A stretch of 64,000 bases of DNA from Phycisphaerales bacterium. Lineage in GTDB: Bacteria; Planctomycetota; Phycisphaerae; Phycisphaerales; SM1A02. Shown one piece after another: positions 40,970-50,102 of this stretch; positions within the stretch are counted from its first letter, which is position 1, and each line of letters starts with the position of its first letter. The position numbers and the translations under genes are program-made. The stretch covers positions 1 through 64,000 of the forward strand of contig JASMLG010000126.1 of NCBI GenBank assembly GCA_030748805.1, given 5' to 3'. The notes beneath the pieces were generated by a model, which was not told the origin of the DNA, searched no databases, and saw only the letters and a list, made by a program, of their open reading frames with translations.

Positions 40970-41811
40970 TCGATTGCCTTAGTGGTTATGGGGTGATTTA
41001 ACGAATTGTATATATCCGCAGTTGAAGAAATGAGTAATGGCATTTTATCAAGAGATTGCATTGTGCTCGAATCCGATGCTGCGCTTGGCGGGTCTGGATG
41101 GCATTCTATAAATAAAGCATCGGCTCCTGCAGCAGTTGCGGCTCGTGCCAATAGAGATGCTCTGTCGGGTCTTCCTGCAGTTTGTTCTTGCCCTCCACCT
41201 GGTAATTGAGTTGAGTGTGTTACATCAAAACAAACTGGTGGTCCAATTTCCATTAGATCGCCTAAGCCAATAAAGTCATTGATGAGTCGATTGTATCCAA
41301 AAAAAGTACCCCGTTCAGTTAGTATTATTTCGTCACAATTAGATTCCTCAAGTTTTGCAACTACATGCTTCATTTCAGAAGGTGATAGAAATTGACCTTT
41401 CTTAACATTGACAATTACTCCTGTTTGTGCAGCAGCAACTAGAAGGTCAGTTTGTCTACACAAGAAAGCAGGAATTTGAATAATGTCAGCAACTTTTGCA
41501 ACTTCACTTGCTTGAGATGGTTCGTGTATATCAGTTGTAACACTTACCGAAAGGTGTTCTCTAATTTTGTCAAGAATTCTGAGACCCCGTTCAATTCCTG
41601 GACCTCGTTTTGAATGAACACTTGTTCTATTTGCTTTGTCAAAACTTCCTTTAAAGACAAAGTTAACTCCCGCATCTTTGCAATATGACTGCAAGGACTC
41701 AGCGATGAACATTGCCTCTGACTCGCTCTCAAGTACGCATGGACCTGCGATTATGAGTAATTGATCTCCATTCCCGACAGTAGAACCATTGATTTGAAGT
41801 GAGTGTTTCAT
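40966..41811 (-). CDS. kdsA: 3-deoxy-8-phosphooctulonate synthase (KDO-8-phosphate synthase)
   Basis: KdsA condenses PEP with arabinose 5-phosphate. The protein (281 residues from the ATG at 41811) is a TIM barrel with LLIIAGPCVLESESEAM, NFVFKGSFDKANRTSVHS, SVTTDIHEPSQ, DIIQIPAFLCRQTDLL, VNVKKGQFLSP, ERGTFFGYN, PVCFDVTHSTQLPGG and FIECHPDPPSAASDSS. The frame extends upstream to 41868, but this start gives the normal length. It is first in the kdsA-mcsA-mcsB-gluQ-DUF192 operon. Together with kdsC and kdsD at 27 kb it covers most KDO synthesis. Confidence 0.96.
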   Translation of the reverse strand: MKHSLQINGSTVGNGDQLLIIAGPCVLESESEAMFIAESLQSYCKDAGVNFVFKGSFDKANRTSVHSKRGPGIERGLRILDKIREHLSVSVTTDIHEPSQASEVAKVADIIQIPAFLCRQTDLLVAAAQTGVIVNVKKGQFLSPSEMKHVVAKLEESNCDEIILTERGTFFGYNRLINDFIGLGDLMEIGPPVCFDVTHSTQLPGGGQEQTAGRPDRASLLARAATAAGADALFIECHPDPPSAASDSSTMQSLDKMPLLISSTADIYNSLNHPITTKAIE

Positions 41812-41951
41812 AATGTACAGGGTACCACGAGAGGGGTATGGTCCGATAGTACTTGGCAAAAAGTACATATATCTATAAACGAGATGATTTGCTTTAGGGG
41901 GGTATTTGACGGGTCGATGAATTTACTTGGGTTGAACATAGGAATTTAAGA

Positions 41952-42743
41952 ATGACACACATGCCTCGAGAACCAGAAGCTTTTAGCGAACAAGTAGTAC
42001 ATATTTTACGTCGACATTTTCCTGATCGAAAAGTAGAACTTGCTGGTCCCATGGATTTGTGTCTAGATGGCCGCCATTTAGGTCTAAATAATTTATACAG
42101 AATGGTGATGGCAAATCCAGAGCGTGGAGTAAATCTAGTTGAGGATTTTCTGGAACAATTATTTGAAGGTGATGAGATTTCTCAGGTTCCGATGCCTTTT
42201 TCAATCGCTAAATCTAAGATAATGCCTAGGATTCAACCACTCGCAATATTTGAACAACTCGATAGTGAACAAGTAGCACATCAGTCATTTGTAAACAATA
42301 CAGCAATTTTATACGTTATTGATATGCCAAGAATGACTGTTAGTATTACAACGGAACAGTTGATTCGATGGGGTGTTTCAATTGATGAGATAGATAGGAT
42401 TGCCAGAGACAATTTGGCAAATTATCAACCTGACTTGAAATTACAACTCGTGGAAGCAAGTGATGGAGGGCGAGCTGCTATTTTCAATATGCAAGATGGC
42501 TACGACGCGGCAAGATTATTACTAGACACTTTGTGGAAACGACTAGCTCCTGAGTTCAAGGGTAATTTCTATGTCGCAGCTCCTGCTAGGGACATGTTTA
42601 TGGCAATATCTTGTGGTCCAGATACATTTGTTGAAAAACTTCAAGAAAGGATAGAGGTTGATTTCAGAAGACTTCCTTATCCAATTTCTAGAGATCTCTT
42701 TCTAGTTACTCAAGATGGGGTCGCTGGAACACGTGCTGCTTAA
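41952..42743 (+). CDS. DUF1444 family protein
   Basis: A 263-residue soluble protein matching the DUF1444 family (Bacillus YtpQ-like): the pattern VELAGPMDLCLDGRHLGLNN-like start, a middle section with FVNNTAILYVIDMPRMTVSI, LIRWGVSIDEIDRIARDNLA and a C-terminal FYVAAPARDMFMAISCGPD. The function of the family is unknown. It has AGGA 7 nt before the ATG. It stands alone on the plus strand, divergent from kdsA, with an intergenic region of 140 bp upstream holding a GTACTT/AAGTAC inverted repeat. Confidence 0.8.
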   Translation: MTHMPREPEAFSEQVVHILRRHFPDRKVELAGPMDLCLDGRHLGLNNLYRMVMANPERGVNLVEDFLEQLFEGDEISQVPMPFSIAKSKIMPRIQPLAIFEQLDSEQVAHQSFVNNTAILYVIDMPRMTVSITTEQLIRWGVSIDEIDRIARDNLANYQPDLKLQLVEASDGGRAAIFNMQDGYDAARLLLDTLWKRLAPEFKGNFYVAAPARDMFMAISCGPDTFVEKLQERIEVDFRRLPYPISRDLFLVTQDGVAGTRAA

Positions 42744-42836
42744 TTAAAAGATAGGCACAACTTATACCTTGCACATAAAGAAAACTGATTCATGGTGGGG
42801 TAGACACTGTATTAGTTAATCTTGAATATGGTCTTT

Positions 42837-42865
42837 GGGACACTGCTCAGATAGTTTTGTATACT
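42837..42865 (+). promoter_or_regulatory. Promoter of the TrpG/PabA-type gene
   Basis: A -10 TATACT (42860-42865) and a -35-like GGGACA (42837-42842) are separated by 17 bp. The -10 ends 7 nt before the ATG at 42873, so transcription should begin at or just beside the start codon. Confidence 0.5.
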
Positions 42866-42872
42866 CGTAGGA

Positions 42873-43463
42873 ATGCTACTCATAATTGATAATTATGATT
42901 CGTTTACCTTCAATCTGGTCCAAAGAATTGGTGAATTAGATGTAAGGGCTAGAACCCATAGGGAAATGCATATTGCAAGAAACGATCAAATAACGTTATC
43001 TGAAGTACAAGATATGCAACCGAGTTGGTTATTGATTTCGCCTGGTCCATGTACACCTGACGAGAGTGGAATAAGCAGAGAATTGATAGGTTATTTTCGT
43101 GGTTCAATCCCAATTTTGGGAGTATGTTTGGGTCATCAGGCGATTGCAGACCTATATGGAATGAAAGTTGTTCAGTACAAGAAACCAGTGCATGGGAAAA
43201 CATCTCCAATTTTTCACGATGGAAATGGTGTCTTTGCAAATATACCAAACCCATTTGATGCAACTCGATATCACTCACTAGTAGTTGAACCCTCTTCTAT
43301 TCCCGATGATTTTGAGATGAGTGCTTGGACAGAAGAAGGAGTATGTATGGGTTTGAGATGGAAGGGTGCTGGGTCGATTTTAGAAGGTGTACAATTCCAT
43401 CCTGAGAGTTTTTTAACAGATGATGGCCCCCGTTTATTGAGTAATTTTCTTAGTTCTAGTTGA
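42873..43463 (+). CDS. Glutamine amidotransferase of anthranilate / aminodeoxychorismate synthase
   Basis: The 196-residue class I amidotransferase delivers ammonia from glutamine to chorismate in tryptophan or folate synthesis. It starts with LLIIDNYDSFTFNLVQ, has LISPGPCTPDESG, the nucleophile Cys85 in LGVCLGHQAIA, the HGKTSPI segment, ATRYHSLVVE, and His176 and Glu178 in VQFHPESF. TrpG and PabA cannot be told apart by sequence, and many bacteria use one protein for both. The larger synthase subunit is not adjacent; trpF lies 4 kb away. A -10 box ends 7 nt before the ATG. Confidence 0.93.
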   Translation: MLLIIDNYDSFTFNLVQRIGELDVRARTHREMHIARNDQITLSEVQDMQPSWLLISPGPCTPDESGISRELIGYFRGSIPILGVCLGHQAIADLYGMKVVQYKKPVHGKTSPIFHDGNGVFANIPNPFDATRYHSLVVEPSSIPDDFEMSAWTEEGVCMGLRWKGAGSILEGVQFHPESFLTDDGPRLLSNFLSSS

Positions 43464-43470
43464 TGCCCCT

Positions 43471-44376
43471 ATGCTTCACCTAATTCTCTCAATTTGTATC
43501 GCATATCAGCCAGCAGGAACAACTTCTGTAGGTGACGGATTGGTGACTATGTCTAACATAGAGTTTGCCGAAATTGGCAATCAGAAAAAACACAAATTGT
43601 CTATGGATGTGGTATTTCCTTCTAATTCGGTTGGCTCTCTTCCAGTTGTAATATTTATACATGGAGGTGGGTGGATTGAAGGAAGAAGACAAGATGGCTT
43701 AAGGTCAATTAAGATGTTCGCTAAAGGTGGGTACTTTGCTATGACTATTGATTATCGACTTGCTGGACAGGGAGGTTTTCCAGATGCAGTTCATGACTGT
43801 AAAGCAGCGATTCGCTTTGTGAGAAAAAATGCTGACGAATTAGGTATTAATCCAGATAAAATTGCACTGGTAGGTTTCTCAGCAGGAGGATACCTTTCAA
43901 CACTCGTTGGAGTTAGTAGTGGAAACAACTTGCTAGATGGATCAATTAATGGAACAGATATAACAACCGAAGTTACTTGCGTTGGCTCCATTAACGGTAC
44001 CGTAATGCCACAACGGGCAAAAGGAATTGGCAAGAAAATATATGAACAATGGGCTCTCAGAGATAAAGAAACTAAACTTGAAAATACCCTTCCAATTACA
44101 TATTTAGACAAGAGCGATCCGCCAATATATTTACTTTGCGGAGAAGAAGATAGCATTTGCCCAGTTGAATTAACCAAGGAATTCACCGGATTCCTTGAGA
44201 CGAATAATATTGATTGCAAACTTGAAATCATAGAAGGCGCTAATCACTTAATTGCTGATCCATCTGCTTATTTAGGATTGCTTCAGTTCATTGATAAACA
44301 CCTTGGCGGTAACTCAATGGACGTGCTTCAGAAAAGATTAGATGAAATTAACGTTCTAGGAACCGGCAGGAACTAA
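43471..44376 (+). CDS. Secreted alpha/beta hydrolase, esterase/lipase-like
   Basis: The 301-residue protein has a short hydrophobic N-terminus (LHLILSICIAYQPA) that may be a signal peptide and an alpha/beta-hydrolase fold of the hormone-sensitive lipase/BD-FAE type. The oxyanion motif is FIHGGGWIEG (about 62-71), the nucleophile is Ser137 in VGFSAGGYL, the acid is in CGEEDSICPVE and the histidine in EGANHLI. The substrate is unknown; relatives act on acetylated sugars or short esters. It follows the amidotransferase gene by 7 bp. Its 3' end overlaps the convergent lipoprotein gene by 21 bp. Confidence 0.86.
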   Translation: MLHLILSICIAYQPAGTTSVGDGLVTMSNIEFAEIGNQKKHKLSMDVVFPSNSVGSLPVVIFIHGGGWIEGRRQDGLRSIKMFAKGGYFAMTIDYRLAGQGGFPDAVHDCKAAIRFVRKNADELGINPDKIALVGFSAGGYLSTLVGVSSGNNLLDGSINGTDITTEVTCVGSINGTVMPQRAKGIGKKIYEQWALRDKETKLENTLPITYLDKSDPPIYLLCGEEDSICPVELTKEFTGFLETNNIDCKLEIIEGANHLIADPSAYLGLLQFIDKHLGGNSMDVLQKRLDEINVLGTGRN

Positions 44377-45030
44377 TTCTATATTTTCTAGGAAATTAAA
44401 TAATGACTCACGTTGAGAGTCGACAACGTCTGCTGGTCCGAGTACTTTGAAGTGCGTTCTTCCCTGATCGTGTTGGTCGATGATAACAATCAAGGTTTGA
44501 TTGTGAATGTGGAACATTGCGCTTGATCCCATATACTCTCCGTTGAACTCAATTAACTTGGCATCTCGGTTTTGCACTTTAACATTGCAAGTGCGTGGAA
44601 CGATAGGTCCGCCTTCGTTAGTTCTAAAAAGTTGTTTCCACCTTTTTATATTTGATTCCAAATCTCCACCTTCACCTTTATCAAATTGAAGAACGGAGAA
44701 CGTTGTCTTATTGGTTGAATCATCGGCTCGTAAAACATAGTTGCAAGTTACACTAAGAGATTTCGGCAAGTACCATTCCCAGCCACTTGGTTTCTTTGAT
44801 CTAAAATGACCAAAAGTTATCCAGTTGTCATCTGCCGGCGGTTTTGGTTTATACTTTGCCTCATAATCGACATCTTTATCTACATCAAGAAGAGATGGTC
44901 TTTCAGGTTTTGGATTATCTTTTATGACTTCTTCTTGCTCATTCACATGTTGAACTACTTCCGCTGGTTCTTGGTCGCAACTACAAGTAATCAATAAACA
45001 ACTCACAAGAATTAAGTAGTAAATCTGCAT
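44356..45030 (-). CDS. Hypothetical lipoprotein
   Basis: I do not recognise this 224-residue protein. It begins with a lipoprotein signal (YYLILVSCLLITCSCDQEP) with a likely lipobox cysteine at residue 17 or 19, followed by an acidic, lysine-rich linker and a globular domain from about residue 65: WITFGHFRSKKPSGWEWYLP, YVLRADDSTNKTTFSVLQF and AMFHIHNQTLIVIIDQHDQG. Small domains of this kind are common in secreted planctomycete proteins. It would face the periplasm or the outer-membrane surface. Its 3' end overlaps the esterase gene by 21 bp. Confidence 0.75.
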   Translation of the reverse strand: MQIYYLILVSCLLITCSCDQEPAEVVQHVNEQEEVIKDNPKPERPSLLDVDKDVDYEAKYKPKPPADDNWITFGHFRSKKPSGWEWYLPKSLSVTCNYVLRADDSTNKTTFSVLQFDKGEGGDLESNIKRWKQLFRTNEGGPIVPRTCNVKVQNRDAKLIEFNGEYMGSSAMFHIHNQTLIVIIDQHDQGRTHFKVLGPADVVDSQRESLFNFLENIELVPAGS

Positions 45031-45095
45031 ATCAACTAGAATCCCTATAAGAAGGATACGCCGATTATGTCATTCGGTTGACTGAAAGTTACAAC

Positions 45096-46577
45096 ATGAG
45101 CAGAACAATCCATCTTTGTGGAGGAAAAATCCTTAGTAATCCCAAAAAGGGGCATTTTTCTAGTTCAATTACGATTGTTGATGGATACGTTGCGGCATTA
45201 GGCGAGTTGCCACCAACTGATTCGCAAATAATAGAGTTAGGAGATAAGTTCGCAATTCCCGGTTTTGTTGACTCTCATCTTCATCTTGTTGAAGGAGCGA
45301 CTCTATGGGGAGGATTAGATTTGAGCGATGTCAAGTCAAAAGATGAGTTCCTATCATTAATTAACATGGCATCGTTGGAAGCAGGTGAAGGTGAGTGGAT
45401 TGTTGGCTCTGGGTGGTCTGAGAAACAACTAGGGGGGATCCCCAACCTTTCGTGGTTCGAAAATTCAAGGGATATTCCTGCGATTTTTTTTAGGAAAGAT
45501 TTTCATGCGGCTGTAATAAACAAGTCACTATTGCAAAAATTGGATACGGAAAATGTAATGAAACTTTCAGGTGGACAAGAGTTACTTTCTGGGATAGTTA
45601 AAGAAGACGCTTTGTTTGAGGGAGTGAGTCCTCTGGTTCCATCAATTGTTACTTTGGAAAAAATTCATAGGGTAAAAAAAATCATAAAAAAGTTGCACGC
45701 AAACGGAATCACATCAGTAGGTTCTATGGAGAATTATGTGGATGTTGAGAGTGTGCTTGTTCCAATTACGAACGAACGACTAATACGAATAGGAGTTATG
45801 TTGTTGGACCAACCTTCAGAGTTAACAATTGCACGCAGCAAATTGCTGAATAGCCAGTTTATGAGAACGTTTGGCTTTAAGGCATTTTTGGATGGATCCC
45901 TTGGCTCTAGAACTGCAAAAATGTACCAGAATTGGAATGATGTCGATTCGGATGGACTTTGGGCTGGAGTTGCAGCAAAAGGCGAGTTGGATAATTGGGT
46001 CAAGGCAGTAACGTCAAGTGATTTTTCCCCTGCAATCCATGCAATAGGTGATTTAGCTGTAGGTGTTGCAGTTGAAGCACTAAAATATGTTGACAACTCG
46101 CTTTTGTCTAGAATTGAACACGCTCAGTTTATAGCTGATAAAGACATTTCTAAAATAAGTGGAAACTTGTTTGGGGTCCAACCGCTCCATCAGCCGGATG
46201 ACCTTTTAATTGCAAAGGAAGCGGTTGAAGAAGACCGTATCAAGCAGTTACACAATTGGAGGCGAATGATCGATCATGGAGCAATCCTCTCATTTGGTTC
46301 GGATTGGCCAGTTGTCGAATTTGACCCTATCGCTTCAATGTCAGTAGCGATTGGGCAAGGGCTTACTCCAATGGAATCGCTTATAGCTAGCACTGCTAAC
46401 GCTGCATTATCAATACATTTTCCTAAAAGTGGAATGTTAGAAATTGGCAGTCATGGTGATTTAGTGATTTTGGATAAAGATCCATTAAATTGTGACTGGA
46501 AAGAATGCTCTCCATCTGTGACAATGACAATCCTAGATGGAAACATCGTATATGAGAAGGAAAAGACCGATGACTAA
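45096..46577 (+). CDS. Amidohydrolase family protein (YtcJ-like)
   Basis: A metal-dependent hydrolase of about 493 residues (ATG at 45096; the frame starts with a TTG at 45078). The metal site begins with GFVDSHLHLVEGA. Later motifs are LDGSLGSRTAKMYQ, AIHAIGDLAVGVAVEAL, RIEHAQFI and ILSFGSDWPVVEFDP, all typical of the YtcJ-like branch that includes N-substituted formamide deformylases and metal-dependent exo-enzymes. The substrate is not predictable. The 3' end overlaps moaC by 8 bp, so the two genes are translated together; no metabolic link between them is evident. Confidence 0.88.
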   Translation: MSRTIHLCGGKILSNPKKGHFSSSITIVDGYVAALGELPPTDSQIIELGDKFAIPGFVDSHLHLVEGATLWGGLDLSDVKSKDEFLSLINMASLEAGEGEWIVGSGWSEKQLGGIPNLSWFENSRDIPAIFFRKDFHAAVINKSLLQKLDTENVMKLSGGQELLSGIVKEDALFEGVSPLVPSIVTLEKIHRVKKIIKKLHANGITSVGSMENYVDVESVLVPITNERLIRIGVMLLDQPSELTIARSKLLNSQFMRTFGFKAFLDGSLGSRTAKMYQNWNDVDSDGLWAGVAAKGELDNWVKAVTSSDFSPAIHAIGDLAVGVAVEALKYVDNSLLSRIEHAQFIADKDISKISGNLFGVQPLHQPDDLLIAKEAVEEDRIKQLHNWRRMIDHGAILSFGSDWPVVEFDPIASMSVAIGQGLTPMESLIASTANAALSIHFPKSGMLEIGSHGDLVILDKDPLNCDWKECSPSVTMTILDGNIVYEKEKTDD

Positions 46578-47022
46578 TCGATTAACACATTTAGACGAAC
46601 TGGGAAGAGCTTCTATGGTTGATGTGTCTGAAAAAGAAACGCTGCGGAGAACTGCTGTTGCAGAAGGGTTTTTTTGTGCAAAAGAATCAACGATTGATGC
46701 TCTAATGAGTGGGGATTTACCAAAAGGAGAGGGGTTAGCTGTCGCAAGAGTTGCAGGAATACAGGCGGCCAAATTATGCGATGTTTTGATTCCTCTATGC
46801 CATCCTCTCCCATTAGAATTTTCAGAGGTCTTATTTGAACGTATATCTTCAGATCGATTGAGAATTCAAGCTACTGCAATTGTTAATGGGAGAACCGGTA
46901 TTGAGATGGAGGCGCTTACAGCAGTGAGTGTTGCAGCTCTCACACTTTGGGACATGACAAAAGCGATTGACAATAACTTAGCGATTGAAGGCATTTCTTT
47001 AATCGAAAAAACCAAAAAGTAG
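46570..47022 (+). CDS. moaC: Cyclic pyranopterin monophosphate synthase
   Basis: MoaC makes cyclic pyranopterin monophosphate in molybdenum cofactor synthesis. The protein (150 residues from the ATG at 46570) has LTHLDELGRASMVDVSEKE, GDLPKGEGLAVARVAGIQAAK, LIPLCHPLPLEFS and GRTGIEMEALTAVSVAALTL, all characteristic, and ends in the usual KAIDNNLAIEGISLIEK. AAGGA lies about 8 nt before the ATG; the open frame continues upstream to 46537 inside the amidohydrolase gene. No moaA or other moa gene is in the window. Confidence 0.97.
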   Translation: MTNRLTHLDELGRASMVDVSEKETLRRTAVAEGFFCAKESTIDALMSGDLPKGEGLAVARVAGIQAAKLCDVLIPLCHPLPLEFSEVLFERISSDRLRIQATAIVNGRTGIEMEALTAVSVAALTLWDMTKAIDNNLAIEGISLIEKTKK

Positions 47023-47036
47023 TTCTTGAGTTTATT

Positions 47037-47660
47037 TCAGTTTGTGTTGAGCACTCGATTGATGAAGTCGCATATTAAGTAAGGGTCTTTGACTCCACGT
47101 GAACTCTCAACCCCACTGCTAACATCGACTCCAGATGGTTTTGAGTACTTAATAACTTCTTCAATGTTAGCTGGTGATAAACCACCTGCGATAATTACTG
47201 GTTTAGAAAGAGTTGGAATTAACTCTGCTATTTCAGAATGGTCGAATCTTTCGCCTAAGCCCCCTGTAGAACCGTCAACTAAAAGTGCATGAACATTTGG
47301 GCATGCGTCCCAGCGTAATAATTCTTGTCGATTCCATTTGAAAGCTCGAATTACAGGAATTGGTATGTTGATAATTGTTTCTTCGTCTTCGGTGCCGCAC
47401 AGTTGAAGCATTCCGTTCCAGTCATAGAAATCCTCCAAAGAGGTGTGGTTTTGAAGTACTGCAACTGAAACCACATCATTAGGTACTTGAAGCAACAGTT
47501 GGTTTGCAACATGCCTTTCGATAAATCGTGGTGAACTCTCAACGAAAACTAGTCCAATTGCATTTGCACCAGCGCCAACTGCGATGTCAACGTGTTCTTC
47601 TTCGCGTAGGCCGCAAATTTTTATGTCTACTCCGCTGGTTTGACTAGGGAATTGGTTCAT
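47037..47660 (-). CDS. trpF: Phosphoribosylanthranilate isomerase
   Basis: TrpF catalyses the third step of tryptophan synthesis from chorismate. The 207-residue TIM-barrel protein has DIKICGLREEEHVDIAVGAG, ANAIGLVFVESSPRFI, VSVAVLQNH, LLVDGSTGGLGERFDHSEI, PVIIAGGLSPANIEEVI and GVDVSSGVESSRGVKD. It is not in a trp operon: the upstream gene is a rhomboid protease (4-bp overlap). The TrpG/PabA-type amidotransferase is 4 kb away on the other strand. Confidence 0.95.
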   Translation of the reverse strand: MNQFPSQTSGVDIKICGLREEEHVDIAVGAGANAIGLVFVESSPRFIERHVANQLLLQVPNDVVSVAVLQNHTSLEDFYDWNGMLQLCGTEDEETIINIPIPVIRAFKWNRQELLRWDACPNVHALLVDGSTGGLGERFDHSEIAELIPTLSKPVIIAGGLSPANIEEVIKYSKPSGVDVSSGVESSRGVKDPYLICDFINRVLNTN

Positions 47661-48796
47661 GAATTTAACTCGTTTGATAGTGTATCTACTAGCCCCTCAT
47701 GTTCTTTAGAAAAGCCGTTTGCAAAATCGTTTAGTAATTCTTTTGCTCGTTTTGAATTATTGAGATGTCTCGCATATTTTGCAGCAATAAGAAGTGCAAT
47801 TTCACTCCGGTTATCGGCATCTTTATGAAACTCAAGATACTTTTCGTGGATATTGACGCCATCTTCAATTCGACCTTCGTTTATTAAAAAGTTCCCAATT
47901 TGTACATGTGTTTTTTGGTCTAGGATTATTGGTGGCTTGTCATTTAGTGACTTAAGGTATTGGTTTGCTCCTGCAGCGATATTGCCTGATGCAACCGATT
48001 GGATAATTGATGCCCTCGTAAGTGAAGGTGGATTTGGAGTTTTGCGAATGGGAAGTTTTTTTGCAATTGCTTGCTTGTAGGACCTTCTGCGGTTTGATTG
48101 ACTGAGCATCTCTGTTAAATCAAATTGAGTTGATTTAATTAACTTAAGTGATAGCAGGGTGAAAGTGATAGCAAATCCGCTAGCGTATCCTCCCAAGTGC
48201 GTGAACCAAGCGGTGGGAGCCGTGTTTGCTCCTGCATAACTAGAAAGCAAACTGAATGTGTCAAACAAAATAAAGAACATCACAAATAGCATGCTTGGTA
48301 TTTTGTAGATTCCGATGATGAAGAATATGAAAAGAACATTTATTTTTGTTTTTGGAGCCAATACAATGAAGGCAGCAGTGACTGCACAAACTGAACCACT
48401 CGCGCCAACTACGGATCCATTGCTTATGAGTATTTGCAATCCCCCTCCAATTGCACCACAAAGAAGATAAAAAGAAGCAAAACCGATATGCCCCATACGA
48501 TCTTCAACAGCTTTGCCAAATGGTAGAAGAAAAATCATATTTCCTAAAATGTGCCACCAACTAGCGTGTAGAAATTGATAAGTAATTAGAGAGAAAATGT
48601 GGAAATGGGTACTTGAAAGTACTCCTTCATTGAATAAAGTTGCAATACTTCTGGTGATTTCGTTGCTTGAATCTATTCCACCAGTTCTATTTGTAGACCA
48701 CTGAAGCGCAAATACGATTAGATTTAAGCAAATAATGCCATAAGTCACCGTTGGATGGTGTTTGTGTTGAATATCAGAGCCAATTGGTATCAGCAT
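47657..48796 (-). CDS. Rhomboid-family intramembrane serine protease
   Basis: The 379-residue protein has six or more membrane helices in its first ~225 residues and the rhomboid active site: serine in GSVVGASGSVCAV and histidine in THLGGYASGF, with the HxxxN-like HILGNMIFLLPFG in helix 2. The C-terminal ~130 residues are soluble and helical, TPR-like (IEDGVNIHEKYLEFHKDADN, AAKYARHLNNSKRAKELLND). The substrate is unknown. A TACAAT box ends 6 nt before the ATG and no ribosome-binding site is seen, so the mRNA may be leaderless. The stop overlaps trpF by 4 bp. Confidence 0.92.
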   Translation of the reverse strand: MLIPIGSDIQHKHHPTVTYGIICLNLIVFALQWSTNRTGGIDSSNEITRSIATLFNEGVLSSTHFHIFSLITYQFLHASWWHILGNMIFLLPFGKAVEDRMGHIGFASFYLLCGAIGGGLQILISNGSVVGASGSVCAVTAAFIVLAPKTKINVLFIFFIIGIYKIPSMLFVMFFILFDTFSLLSSYAGANTAPTAWFTHLGGYASGFAITFTLLSLKLIKSTQFDLTEMLSQSNRRRSYKQAIAKKLPIRKTPNPPSLTRASIIQSVASGNIAAGANQYLKSLNDKPPIILDQKTHVQIGNFLINEGRIEDGVNIHEKYLEFHKDADNRSEIALLIAAKYARHLNNSKRAKELLNDFANGFSKEHEGLVDTLSNELNS

Positions 48797-48904
48797 TTTC
48801 GTATTGTATGCTTGGAATTCGCTAGGAATCTGTTAAAATACAATTTCGCTTGTGGAATGACGGGGCTTTGTCCACAAATTACAATCTGTGTCCTTGGAGA
48901 TAAA

Positions 48905-50056
48905 ATGAGCACAACTGCAATGAACGAAATGCACATCGACATCGGTCTCGTCAACACTATTGTTGCACGATCATCACTCTCATTCATTAATGGTGAGGAG
49001 GGGATTCTTGAATATGTAGGTTACGATATAGATGACCTTGCTCGTCAAAGCACCTTTGAGGAATCTACGTATCTCCTTTGGAACAGACGTCTTCCAAGTA
49101 GGAGTGAACTTGCTGACTTTACAGCATTAATTAGAAGCAATTATGATTTATCAGATACGATGTGGGACATGATTGTTTCTCTTCCTAGGGACGCTACCCC
49201 CATGCATGCGCTGAGGACCCTAGTTTCAGCACTATCACTTGAAGACCCAACAGCAGACGATCAATCGCAAGCGTCAAATGAAAGAAAATCATTGACAATG
49301 CTAGCAAAGATTCCAGCATTTATTGCTGGTTTCGACAGGCATCGCAAAGGTCTTGATTTGGTAAGACCCGACTCTGAAGCGTCAATAGCAGAAAACTTTT
49401 TATATATGCTAATAGGTGAAAAGCCAACAGAAAGAATGATTAGGGCTATGGATATTTGCCTAATTTTGCATGCTGATCATGGGTTTAACGCTTCCACATT
49501 TGCTTCACTGGTAACAATTTCAACCTTAAGCGATATGTATTCAGCAGCAACAACTGCGATTGGAACTTTGAAAGGTCCTCTTCATGGAGGAGCAAATCAA
49601 GGTGTTATGTTGATGCTTCAAGAAATTGACTCGATTGATGATGTAGAGTTATATGTGATGAACAAATTAGCAAATAAAGATCGCGTAATGGGCTTTGGTC
49701 ATCGTGTATATAAAGCATACGACCCTCGAGCAACTTATTTGAAAACATTTGCACAAGGGATTGCTGAAGATACTGGGAATTTGGAACTATTTGAAAAGAG
49801 CAAAAGAATTGAAGAGGTTATGGATAGAGAGGTTGGCATGAAAGGTATTTATCCTAATGTAGACTTTTATTCAGCCACCACTTACTATTCACTTGGAATT
49901 GACCTTGACCAATTCACGCCGTTGTTTGCTATGAGCCGAATATCCGGATGGGCAGCACATTGCCTTGAGTATCTGCAAGAAAATCGACTTATCCGACCCC
50001 GTTGCGACTACGTTGGTCCACATGAGCAGACTTATATACCAATCTCACAACGCTAA
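48905..50056 (+). CDS. Citrate synthase
   Basis: Condenses acetyl-CoA and oxaloacetate as the entry to the TCA cycle. The protein (383 residues from the ATG at 48905, preceded by GGAGATAAA) has the catalytic residues in ILHADHGFNASTFA (His), VMGFGHRVYKAYDPRA (His) and NVDFYSATTYY (Asp), plus GTLKGPLHGGANQ. This length and sequence type match the shorter group (Bacillus CitZ-like) rather than the long NADH-sensitive E. coli GltA. The frame is open to 48755, but that part lies in the rhomboid leader. A TACAAT box occurs at about 48838. Confidence 0.94.
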   Translation: MSTTAMNEMHIDIGLVNTIVARSSLSFINGEEGILEYVGYDIDDLARQSTFEESTYLLWNRRLPSRSELADFTALIRSNYDLSDTMWDMIVSLPRDATPMHALRTLVSALSLEDPTADDQSQASNERKSLTMLAKIPAFIAGFDRHRKGLDLVRPDSEASIAENFLYMLIGEKPTERMIRAMDICLILHADHGFNASTFASLVTISTLSDMYSAATTAIGTLKGPLHGGANQGVMLMLQEIDSIDDVELYVMNKLANKDRVMGFGHRVYKAYDPRATYLKTFAQGIAEDTGNLELFEKSKRIEEVMDREVGMKGIYPNVDFYSATTYYSLGIDLDQFTPLFAMSRISGWAAHCLEYLQENRLIRPRCDYVGPHEQTYIPISQR

Positions 50057-50102
50057 TCTGTTATGGGCATGACTCTCTTTCGTGGCTTTACTGGTTTGTG
50101 AG

